The notes beneath the pieces were generated by a model, which saw nothing but the letters and a program-made list of their open reading frames with translations, had not been told where the DNA came from and made no database searches. A stretch of DNA of 64,000 nucleotides from Aselliscus stoliczkanus (lineage: Eukaryota; Chordata; Mammalia; Chiroptera; Hipposideridae). Location: positions 142,216,421 to 142,280,420 of the forward strand of contig CM066733.1 of the NCBI GenBank assembly GCA_033961575.1. Direction: 5' to 3'. This document shows positions 12,377-24,297 of the stretch, in pieces. The position numbers and the translations under genes are program-made. Within the stretch, counting starts at the first letter, position 1, and the number at the start of each line of letters is the position of its first letter.

Positions 12377-12567
12377 GTAAATAAAACTATTTTACTCCCT
12401 GATTAAAACATCTAAAGGATTCTTATAATGCCTAAGATAAGAACCAAACTCCATACCGAGGCCTCAACGGTTGTTCTCAGTCTGACCCCTGCCCACTACG
12501 TCTCTGCTAGAAGCGCAAACCCCTTTGTTCTTCGTTCACTATGACTGAGTCATGCTGGTCTTCCCTC

Positions 12568-13031
12568 TTTTTTTTTTTTTTTTTAAAGATTTTCATAGGG
12601 GAATTGGGGGAGGGGAACAGCGTTGGGGAAGCGGGGAAGGGGAACAGACAAGTTGCTGTCCTTTCGTTCTTCAGTCTAGTTGTGGAGGACGTTGCTTCAC
12701 TGGCCCATGTTGGTATCGTCATTGTGCTCTTCCTGGGTGAGGCAGATCGGTCACCAGCCTCTGGACAGCCGCTCACTGTGGCTATTGGCAGATCACACCC
12801 ACTGCCAGCCACTCACGCTAGCTGCTGGCCACTCACTGTAGCCTATGGCAGCCCACTGCAGCAGGGGCTGAAGCTATGTCATCCTCGGGGCTCACAGCCC
12901 AGCTCCAGATTGAGCTGTTGTTCACCATCTTAGCTGTAGAGGGCAGTGTCACTGGCCCTCATATGTGGGATCCGAACCGGGGCTGTTGGCGTCCCAAGCC
13001 AGCTCTTAACCACCGCTCCACTCAGCCGGCC
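12568..13031 (-). mobile_element. long composite tRNA-SINE, about 460 bp
   Basis: Read on the minus strand, the 5' 100 bases are the same tRNA-like head as in the short SINEs. A body of about 270 bases made of imperfect 'gccactcactg'-type units follows, then a 3' segment 'ccccttccccgcttcccc', and a poly(A) tail. The flanking duplication CTGGTCTTCC(C/T)TC is at 12555-12567 and 13032-13044. Open frames across it are artefacts. Confidence 0.9.
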
Positions 13032-13119
13032 CTGGTCTTCCTTCTTTTCCATGAAAACGCCAAGTTCATTCTGCTTCATTTGTTAACTGATTCACCTTTC
13101 TTTCTCCTGCTAGAAGATG

Positions 13120-13455
13120 AGTGTCTTAGTTCTCTAGGCTGCTATAGCAACACATTACAGATGGTGGCTTATAAACAACAAAAATTTATTTCTTATAGTT
13201 CTGGAGGTGGGGAAGTCCAACATCAAGTACCAGCATGGTCACGTTTGGGCGAAGGTTCTCCTCTGGGTTGTCTACTTCTCTCAGTGAACCCACAGAATGA
13301 AAGAGTGTAGGGAGCAATGTAGAGTCCCTTTTATGAGAGCAGTAACCCCCTTCACAGCGGCATCACCCTCATGCTCTATGACGCCGTATCCTAATACCAT
13401 TACATTGGGCATTCGGATTTCAACCTATGATCAAAGCAGTAAACTATAGAAGCAG
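13120..13455 (-). repeat. MaLR-type LTR fragment
   Basis: 'ggctgctatagcaacacatt', 'acaacaaaaatttatttctt' and 'gttctggaggtggggaagtc' match the reverse complement of a common mammalian ERVL-MaLR LTR. The same family in the opposite orientation lies at 27730-28145. Confidence 0.65.
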
Positions 13456-13559
13456 AACTTTCACAGAAGAGGTGTTAGATGATGTTCAATGTCATGTATA
13501 CTCAATAGAAGTATAACAGTAACAATGACTTGCCAATTTTTACCTGTCAAGTTGACAAA

Positions 13560-14040
13560 ACATTTAAAGAGCATTATGATCGAGGCTGAGAAAGATTCGG
13601 AAACAAGTCCTCTGTCCGCGGCCATGAGATTTGTGGGTAAATTACTCCTCCCCCTCTTTCTCTGGGCTGACCTTCAATGTCTTGCCTGACACATAGAACA
13701 GGGAAGAAGTGACTGAAAGGGATCCCTAATGCTAGGTTTTAAAGAGCCTTGCAGCTTCCGCCTGAGCCCTGGGAAGACCATGTTGGAGGGACCTCTATTT
13801 GAGAGATGATATGGAGAGGCCCTGAGAATATCTGGGAAAAGGGAGAGAAGGCCTGAGACATGCATATCATCTCAGCTGTGATCCCAGACACCTGGAGAGC
13901 GAAAAACCAAATCATCCCCTCACTGAATCCCACTCACATTTCAGGTTCATGAGTAAAGTGAGTGATCGGTGGTGTTTTTAGCCACTAAGATGTGGGATGG
14001 TTTGCTTTGCAACAATGAATAACGAGAAGTGGAGTAAACC
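13560..14040 (+). repeat. MLT1-like LTR remnant
   Basis: The right end 'tagccactaagatgtggg' followed by 'tttgcaacaatgaataac' matches the 3' end of MLT1-type LTRs. The upstream part is diverged and its left boundary is uncertain. Confidence 0.5.
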
Positions 14041-14089
14041 ACTACCTCCATTTTGTAAAGTAGCCTGATAACACTACTAAAACAAAAAG

Positions 14090-14830
14090 TATAACACCCT
14101 TCAAACTAGAAATACCACTTCTTGGAATCTATTCCGGAGAAATAAAAGCATCAGTACACAGGAGATATGAACAAGAACGTTTATGGCAGTATTTTTGTGG
14201 CAGGATTAAAAATAAATACTAGGAAAAAGACAGAGGCCCATCACTGGAGGAATATTGAGTCTATTATGATACATATTTTAAAAGGGTGAGGGTTATGTCA
14301 CTTTTCTGAGAGGGGTTTCCACAGAGTAAAAGAGGAAGAAAACTGCAGAAAAGTATGTAAAGGATAATTTTGTTTTTTGTGAAGCAAAGAGTGAGGAAAA
14401 GGCAGATATAAATATATACCACATTTTATTAAATCGAAGATTGTAAGACATATTACAATTTCAGAGATGTTAAATTGTGGGGGAAAAAGAGTGTACCTCA
14501 CATCTGATGTGATACAGTGTGTGTATGTGGTACATGGACTGAATAAAAGTATAAAAAGACATGAAAGTTTGTTAATACAGCTTGGAGGCCTTGGGTTTGG
14601 AGTAAAGGAGGAAAAAAGGAATAGGGAGAACAAGCAAAAAAGACAAAAAAAAAAGCTTCACTTTAAACACACACACACACACGATAATATTCTATTTATA
14701 TAAAATCTGTGTTTAAAAAGAAACTAGACTGAAAAAGCGATCTATGTCTAAGATTAACTTGTGAGAATGCCCATGGAAAATTGTGAAATAAAAAAAGCAA
14801 ATTATAGAGGGATGAACATAGCATGATCCT
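14090..14830 (+). repeat. old L1M 3' region
   Basis: 'ccacttcttggaatctattc', 'gaaataaaagcatcagtac', 'gtttatggcagtatttttg' and 'gtgaaataaaaaaagc' follow the order of ancient L1 3' sequence. Heavily diverged, with small (CA)n at 14669-14682. Confidence 0.6.
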
Positions 14831-14839
14831 GTTTTGGCT

Positions 14840-15390
14840 TTCATATGCTCCCATCTTTCTAAACCTGGAGAAGGTTGTGGGTACTCCAGACAGGATGTCA
14901 TTATTCTTTACATTGTTCCACTTGTGACAAGCATTATTACTTTGTGATTTTAAAATAGTCAATACAATTCAAGTGGACAGAAATTGGGGGGGGGGCGAAG
15001 TACATCATGATGCCATATTAGCTAAAAACAAATTTTGCACTTTCATTTATATTTCAAGCATCCTTGTCAATAACCATCATTATCATCTCTGGGTCATAAG
15101 AAAGGAGCAGGTGACCTGCTGAGTTGTTGGTGATCGATTCCAAAATTTAACCAGGCAGTCTGCATGTTTTGAGTAGATCAGTCTCTTTTTCAACATTCTT
15201 GCTACCATTCCTTAGTTCAAATATTTAAAAAACTACCATTGATCATACAAAAAATTAAAGGCTTATTCATAGCTTAACACTGAAAAAAATTAATGTATGT
15301 TACTCTTAAGAAGAGATAAAAGTAAATCTGTCCCCAGGTGCAACTTAATTTTTTTCTTTCATTCTTGGCAGATCACCAAAAGACTACTAG
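14840..15390. other. intergenic, nothing recognised
   Basis: AT-rich sequence with a G9 run near 14987 and no convincing repeat or frame. Confidence 0.35.
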
Positions 15391-15394
15391 GACT

Positions 15395-15605
15395 ACAGTC
15401 AAGAGAATTGACTGAATCTTAGTTGAGTATCTTTCTAGCTATGTGTACCCATGAAAAAAAAATTATTTCTCTCTCTGAAGCTCAGCTTTGCTCACTTATA
15501 AAAGGAGATTGAAAATCCGAACCACCCCTGCGTTTCAAGGATTGTTTTAAAGACTAAATGAAAAAAATGTGTGTGAAAACATCTAGGTTATGTCTGCCAC
15601 ATCAG
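15395..15605 (+). repeat. MIR SINE remnant
   Basis: 'gctatgtgtacccatg', 'ctgaagctcagctttgctc', 'ttataaaaggagattgaaaa' and 'aggattgttttaaagac' follow the MIR core-to-tail order. Confidence 0.6.
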
Positions 15606-15609
15606 AGTA

Positions 15610-16545
15610 CTTGCTAGATTCCAGGTGTTTTATGAAACAGTGGAAGGAGAAAAGGAGTGAGAATCAGAGACCAAGGGATTTTTCTCAGTCACCATCTAGC
15701 TAGGTGACTATGGCCATTTCAGGTCACCGCTCGTGGACTTAATTTCTTCAGCTATCAGATAAGTGGATGATAAGGTCTGGTGATCTGTGCTAGTGCTTTA
15801 TTTCTAATATTGATACAAAACATCCAATTCTAAAGTCTCTAAATTTAGAAAAATTTTACAGGTGTATAGATTTGTGTTTCTTTGGGGGAAGAGAATAACA
15901 ATCCTCATAAAGCCAAGTGTCATTTTAACGGCGTGTACTTCACACCCATTCAGGCACTGAGACAATTTCTTTAGTACCAAATGATAATGAAAAGCATTTC
16001 ACAAGGTCCAGATAACGAATGAAGACAAATGTTTCTATAATCCTCTTTCCATAAAAGTACACAATCTTCATTTATCTTCAGGGGTGACATCTGTTCCTTT
16101 AAAAATATTTCCTTTATTAGATGCATTTTCGTGTCTGACTGTGCTTCTTCACGATTCTTCCATCTATTATAAACTGTCAAGCTCTCGAATCTCTCCGCTG
16201 ACACTCGGTTCTGCTGACTTCCTGCTTTCTTCCTGCTGATTGATGGGCCCCTTTCCAGTGGAGCTGCCCAAAGAGCAAAATGCACAAACTGTATTTTTCT
16301 CCTATGAGTGAGGTCCAATAGAATTCCTGTCAGATACTATATTTCACGTCTGCCTCTGCTCACAGAAATGCATGATTTTTATAATTAATAGTGTGTTTTT
16401 AAATCAATGTAACTATACTTGCATTCACGCTAACTTTTGAGTTTTTTTGTTTTATTTTTAACTGACTCAACATCTTTCTTGACACAGGTTTCTATATATC
16501 ACACATCTACCCAGAATACCCAGGGGCTCAGGTCAAATACCTCCG
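15610..16545. other. intergenic, nothing recognised
   Basis: No gene signal. A 115-codon minus-strand frame at 15971-16318 has no family features and is treated as chance. Confidence 0.35.
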
Positions 16546-16548
16546 TGA

Positions 16549-17088
16549 TGCTTAATTTTAGGTGTGAACTTCTAGGGTCCACAGGGTGCCCAGATAGTTG
16601 GTCAAACATTATTGTGGATGAGTCTGTGAGGGTTCTTTGGGTGAGATTAACACATTGTGGGAAACGAGTAAACTCCTCATATTGCTCAAATGCCTGCATA
16701 CAATGTGTTAACATGTGGATTGGTAGGCTGAGTAAAGCAAACTGCCCTCCCCAAGGTGGGTGGGCCTCATTTAGTCAATTGAAGACCTAAGTAGAACAAA
16801 CAAAAAGGCCGAGTAAGAGGAAACTTAGGCTCGCCTGGCTGCGTGAGCCCGACATCGGTCTTCTCCTGCCCCAGGCTAGAATTTAAACCATCAGCTGTCC
16901 TGGTTCTTGGATTTGGACTAGAATTTATGCCATTGACTCTCCTGGGTTTGAGGGCCTTCTGACTTGGACTGCAACTGTTTGTATCACCAGCTCTCCTGAC
17001 TCCAGCTGCCAACTTCAAATCTTGGGACTTCTCAGCCTCCATAATCATGTGAGCCAATTCCTTATAATACAATCTCTTTATATATGTT

Positions 17089-17140
<52 letters not shown>

Positions 17141-17205
17141 TTATATTTATATAACAATGTATCCTATTGGTTCTGTTCCTCTGGAGAACCCTGACTGAAA
17201 AACCT
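16549..17205 (+). repeat. ERVL-class LTR with internal (TA)n
   Basis: It matches a widespread mammalian LTR. The start region has 'cttaattttaggtgtgaac' and the middle 'ggtgggtgggcctcatttag'. Repeated 'ctctcctgggtttg'-type units follow. Then come 'cagcctccataatcatgtg' and the end 'ctctggagaaccctgactg'. The pure TA run at 17092-17132 lies at the usual TATA-rich spot of this LTR. No internal retroviral genes adjoin it, so it is a solo LTR. Confidence 0.65.
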
Positions 17206-17284
17206 CCATCTAGCTTTCAAGGTCTGCCTCAATTTGACCCCACCCTAATGTCCAGTCTCATTCAAAAGAATATTATGTTACTAT

Positions 17285-17445
17285 AGTAACAGTCAGCATT
17301 ACTGTATACCAAGCACTGTGCTAGCAGCTTTCTATCCATTACCTCAGTATTTATAACAATGCCTTGAGGTAGGCCTATTTTTATTTTCATTTTAGAGATA
17401 AAGACACTTAGTTTCAGTCATTCTGGGAAATTCAGCCCATCTGTC
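17285..17445 (-). repeat. MIR SINE remnant
   Basis: 'taccaagcactgtgctagca', 'ccttgaggtaggcctatttt' and 'cattttagagataaagacac' are reverse-complement MIR signatures. Confidence 0.65.
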
Positions 17446-17558
17446 TGTCTCCTAAATACATATTCTTAGTCTGGGTGTATGCTATCTCTACAACTTGCTA
17501 TATGAGCCGTTATAATCAGGCATACCTTTCCATTTTGGGGGGTCTCGTTGTCTTAAAA

Positions 17559-17715
17559 GATGATGCTAAACTTTGATGCATAACAGAACCACCTGGCAAA
17601 TGTTTTAAAAATCTGAATTGCCGGAACCCTCACCTTCAGAGCTACAGATGCTCTGGGGTGTGGTTCAGGAATCTGCCTTTTAAAGTTTCCAGGAGATTCT
17701 GGTGGGTCAAACCAT
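17559..17715 (+). mobile_element. MER5-type hAT-Charlie MITE
   Basis: 'agaaccacctggcaaatg', 'ctctggggtgtggttcagga' and 'tctgccttttaaagtttcca' resemble the MER5A body. Terminal repeats are decayed. A second copy follows directly. Confidence 0.6.
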
Positions 17716-17751
17716 GGATCTGTATTTGGGGAAAAGGACGTTAGGTTATGC

Positions 17752-17939
17752 CAGTGGTTCTCAGGCTTTAGCACACATCATAATCACCTGGAGGGCATGT
17801 TAAGACACGGGCTGCTGGGCCCCATCCCCAGTGTTTCTAATTCAGTAGGTGTGGAGTAGGGTCCAATAATCTGCAGTTTGAACAAGTTCCCAGGTGATGC
17901 TTTTGCTGCTAGTCTGAGAGCCACGCTTTGCAAACCACT
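17752..17939 (+). mobile_element. MER5A hAT-Charlie MITE
   Basis: It starts CAGTGGTTCTC. It continues 'ataatcacctggagggca', 'gctgggccccatccccagtg', 'taattcagtaggtgtggagt' and 'caagttcccaggtgatgc', a near-complete MER5A. Confidence 0.85.
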
Positions 17940-18130
17940 TGCCTGGGCTGTTTTTCTTGCTTTGAATAGTCTCCTCTGTACCTTCCTCTACTCCAAATTT
18001 CTACTTATTCCTCAAAGCCACCTTCTTCATTACACCTGCCTGCTTCAGTGCTTAACCTCTGTCCTCTTCTGTTTCCTGTGTCATCCAAGCTTAGCAGGTT
18101 CCGGCCGCTCCGGTAAACACCGGGATAAGA
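17940..18130 (+). repeat. L2 3' fragment
   Basis: 'tacttattcctcaaagccac' and 'ttcattacacctgcctgctt' match the L2 C-terminal/3' UTR region. Confidence 0.5.
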
Positions 18131-18179
18131 AAAAAGCATTCTTTGCCTGTCTCTGTCCTTTCTTGCAATTATAGGACTT

Positions 18180-21060
18180 CCAACCTCCCTTTCAAAAAAG
18201 CCCAATCGATATGTTTAGAGGTCATCTAGGGTGTCCACCTGTGCACATGCTCTCTGCCACTGACCGTACCCCTCCCATTTCTCCCCTCCCCCCTTCACCT
18301 GCTCCAGTTCCCTTGGATGACGCTTACTGATGAGCTGTTCACTGTGTGTCCACGGAAGCTCAAGACGCTGGTATGAGGTTATCAGAGGCCACTGGATGTC
18401 AGAGTTCCCACAGCTGCCTGTGCCCGGCCTGCCCCTCAGTTGGCCACACCTGTGTGGCCAGCACTTCTCAGAAGTTTCCCTAAGACAGCCCTCAGTTGTC
18501 ATTCCCATACTCTGACCAAGGCCCCTCGCTCTGGGAGCCAGAAGTGAATCCGTACACCTGTGGAACAGAAAATTGTGCACCCTGACCCTCGACCCCCAGT
18601 TTTTAGGTGTGACTGACTCTTCATTCAGGATGAGTTCATTCTCACGAGGCACCTCTCCATCCCTCTGGCTAATAGAACCCCTGACAGAAATACTTCCCTC
18701 ATCTTCCAAACACCTAACTATGTCTGAAGCTGAGGATGAGACCACACATTTAATACTTAATAGTGAGTATTTTAAAAGAAAGAAGTCGAGGATTATTCCT
18801 TATAGTAGAAACTTTTTGCTACTTATATGTGGCCCACAATGCCTAGCATCATACAGAATATAAAATACCTCATAACACAGCCCGTTTATCCTCCAGCAAG
18901 CTCCGCAACACCACCTATCCAGGTCCCTCCTCCCCTCCCCCTCCCACCTCCCACCTCAGGGATTGAGCCTAAAGCACAGAGACTCCAGGGTGCAAGTCTG
19001 AACATGGAATCAGAGGAGACTCTCCACTCTCTCACTTTACCATTACCTCAAGAATTCTGTCTTTTTCAAATGTTTCCTTTAACAAAACCCCACGGCTCAA
19101 AGCTGGGAGACAAGAGCACCTCAGGAAATCTCTTGAGAGCCCCTTGATGCGTTGTCAGCCCCTGGAGGTGGAACCTTCACACTGGATCAAATACATGTTT
19201 TGCCACCTACGCACCCTTCAGAGCCTTCTTTGGTCCAATGACTAACTACTGGGACTTTCATTCCTCTTGGATCAAAATCCCCAGTTACCCAAACATCCCC
19301 TCTGCCAGCTCTGTGCTCCTCACCACCAATTTCAAAAGGATTTCTATAACTTTCATTTTGATTCATAATTTAAATAGTTTTGCACTAATCTTATCAACAC
19401 AGTTGAATCCAGATTCTATGCATATATACATATAACACATACAGATATGTAAATGTATTTCCATAGCCAACAGCCACATTAGCAGTAGATAGAATATGGT
19501 CGTCCTTTTTTTCAAATTGAATTGGATTTGCTTCACTTAACTTGTGAACTTCTTTCCTTGACACCATCCTTCTCGTCATACTATTGCCATTTGGCTTGGG
19601 GGCTAGTAATTGTGTTCTGTCACTATATTTAAGTTGTGTATTTTTCTATTTTCTTTCCTGCTTCATTATCAAGCTTGGGTGTCTCTTTAAACTTTAGACC
19701 GCTGTGTGCTTTGTAATTATTTTAAAATCACAGTTCCATTATTTGCAATATGACTCAAAACTTAAAAAGAACAATTGTGCTCAGGACTCTGGACTTGTAC
19801 CCTAAAACTTATTATACCACCAGAGAAGACCTAAAACACGCACATCCAAGAAGTTCTTTGTTTTTCTTTACCCTGATTTTGCTTGACTGTGTCAGAGATG
19901 GATGAAAGATGACAGCTGATCTCACTCATAAAACGGGCTAGAAATTCAGAGACTATGAATTCTGGCGATGGCTTTCACGTTCGTATGTTTATAACCCCAG
20001 GGAAATTATTTAAGCTTTTTCTCTGGTCTCTGACACACTTGTCATGTCATGTAGGATTTATGATCAATGTCACGTGTGATCCATGATATCTGTTCAGCAA
20101 GATAGAGTAATTAGCAAATTCATTTACAGGGGTTTCCAAGCCTTAAAGATGAAGAAATAGAACCAACTTTTGGACTTTGAAGAAATTCAGATGTCTGAGT
20201 CCCACCCCACACCTTCTGCCTGCCTCTGATTTTTGAGTAGATCTCATGACGCACGGCCAGGCCGCAGGGCCCCTGGAATTGCAAGGCTGGGCTGAAGGAC
20301 TGCTCAGGCAATGAGCTCTTCCCATTCATCTTTTGGAGAAATCAGTTCAAACTTTTGCCATCCTGCCTAATTCATCAGTAAGTAATGAAAGATGACCATG
20401 TTTGAATAATTGAAGACCATCCAAATTTTGAACCCCTGCTGTTCACAGCAGGATGTAGGCTGCCAGTATGCTCATGCACATTTTTATGATCCCAGACATG
20501 GGGATTGTACTTAAACCAATTAATATTAGTCCTTTTTTTAAAACAAAACTCTCAATAAATGGAAAGAGGAGGATGGAGCCAGTGCATTCTATTGTATTAG
20601 TTTGTGTTGTATATTTCAAGACCTCAAAAATGTTGGATATTGTGAACTTGAGCCAAAATATTGCACCACCCACAAGGAAAATCTTTAAGGAAGAATATCA
20701 GAGGTGGAAGTGTCCCTTTGGGTATTAGGACATACTGAGGCCCCTCAACAAATTCACAATCTCTTAGATAACTCTGCGAGAAAAAAGTCACCCCCCAAAA
20801 GCAAATTTCCCCCTCCAACAGATGTGTTCTTAAAATTTTCTCCAGAAAGTATGCCCTTTTTTCTGCCACTTCAAAATGATACTCTTAGTGGCATAAAGGG
20901 CACCAGGAATTTCACTCCTTCTGATACAACAGAATAATGGGTTGTAAAGAATACTTAAAATAGGCAAGAATGGCTGAATCAACCTCTCTTTCTGTCCTTC
21001 TAACCCCACTTCACAAATCACGAGTTTATCTTGCAGAAACTGTGTTCCTCTAATAACAAT
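18180..21060. other. intergenic, no confident feature
   Basis: A 176-codon minus-strand frame (18215-18745) lies in GC-richer DNA but shows no domain and no splice context, so it is treated as chance. The remainder is unique-looking DNA with no recognised repeats. Confidence 0.35.
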
Positions 21061-21064
21061 CATA

Positions 21065-21564
21065 TTTTGCAGTGTATAATGCGTACCCATGTTTTTGCCC
21101 CAAACATTCAGGGAAAAAAATCTTTTGTTTTAATTTTTTAATTCAAATTTTTATTTGTTTACATGTAGGTACTTGTTTTTCTGTATTATAAAGGAATTTT
21201 AGCATTTATTTTTTAATGTATTATGGTACAAGAAATTATATGTAACAAATAATTACAAAACACAAGAACAGATACAAGGTACAAGAAATTTTATGGACCG
21301 GTAATGAATTTACGCATCACAAAAGGCCAAGAACTCTTCATCGTTGCAAGTTCATCAACAAAACCAATTATTGTATTCCAGGGTATTATTTTGCATATAG
21401 ACATCATTTTTTATTTCTAGAGTTACACTTTTAACTCATAAGCATAAATAAAAGAATTAAAAATACTTATATAAATACGGAATTAGTACTACCCATGTAT
21501 AATGCGCAACCTTATTTTTCCCTCACAAATTTGGGCAAAAAAGTGCACATTATACACAGCAAAA
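21065..21564. mobile_element. non-autonomous TA-flanked TIR DNA transposon, 500 bp
   Basis: The element starts TTTTGCAGTGTATAATG and ends in the inverse (CATTATACACAGCAAAA). TA dinucleotides flank it at 21063-21064 and 21565-21566. The inverted ends match imperfectly over about 50 bases, including 'tttttgcccc' against 'ttttttgccc'. TA targets place it in the Tc1/mariner-pogo superfamily. The AT-rich interior has no intact transposase. The family name is not known to me. Confidence 0.85.
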
Positions 21565-21566
21565 TA

Positions 21567-23206
21567 AGGTATGTCAGTGAGGACTGGAACCTCAGCTTGT
21601 CTGTTGGCTTATAGGCAAAAGAGTTTCTTAGACTTACAGGAATTTCAGTTGCAGCATTTCTTTGGGTTCAGTTTTATACGTTACTTCCTAAATATCCCTA
21701 GAATTCACCGCTTCGGCTCCTTTCCCAAAGTGCCTGCTTTGCTTCAGACACCCCACCGGGCTTATAACCCCAGCTTTCTAATATCTCACTGTCTCTAACC
21801 ATCCTGTATAGAATAGCCTAAGTGATCTAGTACCTTCCATGCAAATTTAGCAGGGCTAGTCCTTCCTTAAGATAATCTCCAAAACAAACTCTCCCATTGT
21901 TGTAGCAAGGATTTTCAATAGGTTTTCTGTCCCAACACTCATAAGGAAAATCGTGTTCCCTTGCTAATCACAGTAACATGTTTTTAGTGATAATGACCAG
22001 AAAGATGTGTCCCAAGTCCCCATCTATCCGTGGCAGAGCACATGGTGTTTGAAAAAGCTCTACCATCTCTCAAGAATTCAGAACAGGATCCGTGTTATTT
22101 CATCCTGTATTATTTATCTTCTACTCTTCTCCGTAGTCCCATCCCCTCAACAGGGGACAAGTACACATTCAGCATTTACAAGGAATTCCCTGGCATCTCT
22201 GTGCCTCTGTTCAAGAAGGGCCCTGTGTTCCGTGCATGTCCTGTGGGGTTCCGTGGTCAATAGCATAGGGCACGGCTTTCAAGCTGTCTCTGAACCAGCG
22301 CTCATCCTTACTGTCCTTTCCAGCTCTCTGTGGGACTGATTTAACCACCGTTCCACCAGCTTTCCAGCTCTTGGGACTGGCTTGCTGCTCTACGGGGCCT
22401 TCACAGAAACAGTGACTTGGGTTTGAGGCTGGGGCTCTTTACCATGGAGACTTCTTTAAGGTCAACAGAATAATTCAGGATGGGATGGGAAGATTTATTT
22501 TGAGATTCAGAAAGGAAGTCAATAGAAGGGGAAGCTAGAAGGACATACAGACTTTATTTGGGGATTCTTCCTTTTATATCAACTTGCCATTCAAGTAAAG
22601 GATTTTAAAATACTAAAATACATTAAATAAAATAGTTTATACATAAGTCTATATATAAGAGATGATGCCAAGCATATCCTTAAGCTGATTAAAATAGCTT
22701 CAAGTTACTGATAACGGCTCTGAGGAATACCAAGTTGGGTGGATATTTTCCTGAGAGAGGTTGTTTAGTCTGGAAAGGGTGTGTTTCTTGTTCCTTCTGG
22801 TTTCTTATTTCATGTCCCTGGGAAACATCTGCATTTGAACAGTACAGGCAGCTAGCCCTGGCTGGTTCTGAGCTAACGCAAACCACTGTGAGAGGATAAA
22901 CTTGGACTCTACCCTTTTCCCAGCTCACCCAGACACATCTGGAAGTGAGGACCCAAAGCTTTCAAAAAGAAGGGAAAGCAGGTCAGCAGCAGGCTGTGGA
23001 GAGTGATTTTAATTTATTAAATTAATTGGGAGTAACTGAATCCAAACTTTAGCTTAACACTGTGGGCCATGGGGCACATTGAAAATTGATGTCAGTCATC
23101 CCTATTCTTTGCCTCAATAAACTGACAGCCTTTCCTTCTATACTGAAGCAAAAAGTGCAAAACCCTAAATAGATATGTGCTATGATCCTGATGGATGCGT
23201 GCCACA
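21567..23206. other. intergenic, nothing recognised
   Basis: Unique-looking DNA with short random frames only. Confidence 0.35.
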
Positions 23207-23337
23207 TTACTGTTAAAACACAAGACAATAGATTCAAAATGGTGGCACTTATGCTAAGCTCCAAGTCGCCAAACCGAGACTTAATTACAGTTAACTAGAC
23301 ATTAATTATAGTTTCAGCTCACTCAAAAATGGAATCT

Positions 23338-23583
23338 GATTTTTTTACCCTTTATGTTTCTTTTTCAATTGCAGTTGACATACAATATTATTAGTTTCAG
23401 GTACACAACATAGTGATTAGACATTTATATAACTTATAAAGTGATCACCCTGGTAAGTCTTGTATCCATCTGACACCATTATTAGTTATAACAATATTAT
23501 TGACTATATTTCCTATACTGTATTTTATACATCCCCATGACTATTATTATTATATTGTATATATTATTATAGCTAGAAATTTG
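23338..23583 (-). mobile_element. 5'-truncated L1 3' end inside the LTR
   Basis: It has an oligo(T) at its left side followed by L1 3'-UTR sequence in reverse ('caattgcagttgacatacaa', 'tttcaggtacacaacatag'). The 11-base duplication AAATGGAATCT flanks it at 23327-23337 and 23584-23594. It interrupts the solo LTR, so it is younger. Confidence 0.85.
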
Positions 23584-23865
23584 AAATGGAATCTTAAACC
23601 CGTCAATTAGCAATCACCTGATCAGCAGTGAGGTCATCTGCCTGATATGCCCCTGCCATCCCCTGAAGGAAAGTAACCTTGCAATAACCAGCCCGATTTT
23701 TTGCCTAGTATAACTTCCTTGTTCCTGCTCCCGTCAGCCTATAAAAGGCTCATTTTCTATGGCTTCTCGGTTCCTTTCCTTCTGCTAAATTGGATGTTGC
23801 CCCATTTGTGAATCATTGGATAAAGCCAATAAGAACTTTAAAATGTACTCAGTTGAATTTTATTT

Positions 23866-24297
23866 TGTTTTTGTTTTTGTTTTTAAAGATTTTATTGAGG
23901 AATTGGGGAAGGGGAACAGTATTGGGGAATTGGGGAAGGGGAAGTTGTTGTCCTTCAGTCTAAGTTGTGGAGGGCGCAGCTAGCTCAGCTCCTAGTCCAG
24001 TTGTAATCTGGCGCCATCGGCAGGCAGCTCACAGCCGCTCAGCTCAAGGTGCCATGTTCAATCTTAGTTGCAAGGGTGTGTGTGTGGGGGGGCGGCATAG
24101 CCCACCATCCCATGTGAGAGTCAAACAGGAAACCTTGTTGTTAGGAGCACATGCTCTCACCAGCTGAGCCGTCCTGCTGTTGGCAGCTCAGTAGCAGCTC
24201 AGCTCCGGCACAGCTTGCTGGCCCATGTGGGCATCAAACTGTTGACTCTGTTGCTCAGAGCTCATGCTTTTAACCAATTGAGCCATTCAGCCTGCCC
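23866..24297 (-). mobile_element. dimeric tRNA-derived SINE inside the LTR
   Basis: On the minus strand there are two tRNA-like heads in tandem. The first starts near 24297 ('ggctgaatggctcaattggt') and the second near 24180 ('ggacggctcagctggtgag'). A 3' segment 'ccccttccccaattcctc' then AATAAAATCTTT and an A-rich tail follow. AATAAA plus TCTTT is the T+ SINE signature. The flanks share TGAATTTT, a probable target duplication. Confidence 0.85.

Larger units (their letters stand above)
10640..13085 (+). repeat. long L2 LINE copy hosting three SINEs
   Basis: CT-rich L2 ORF2 and 3' sequence runs through the block. Landmarks are 'cccatttggtcccatggctt' near 11678, 'aaattttatatcttctgcc' near 11714, 'ccaccctggtccgagcccc' near 12138 and 'ctgattaaaacatct' near 12400. 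The open frames here (such as 11328-11747 and 11386-11700) are fragments of this decayed reverse-transcriptase ORF, not host genes. SINEs interrupt it at 11184-11311, 12263-12376 and 12568-13031. Confidence 0.7.

Noticed and set aside
18215..18745. 176-codon minus-strand ORF
   Set aside because: No domain, no splice context, mixed composition. Possible decayed repeat; treated as chance.
23740..23748. TATA box of a host gene
   Set aside because: It lies inside the ERV1-type solo LTR and is that LTR's own promoter element.
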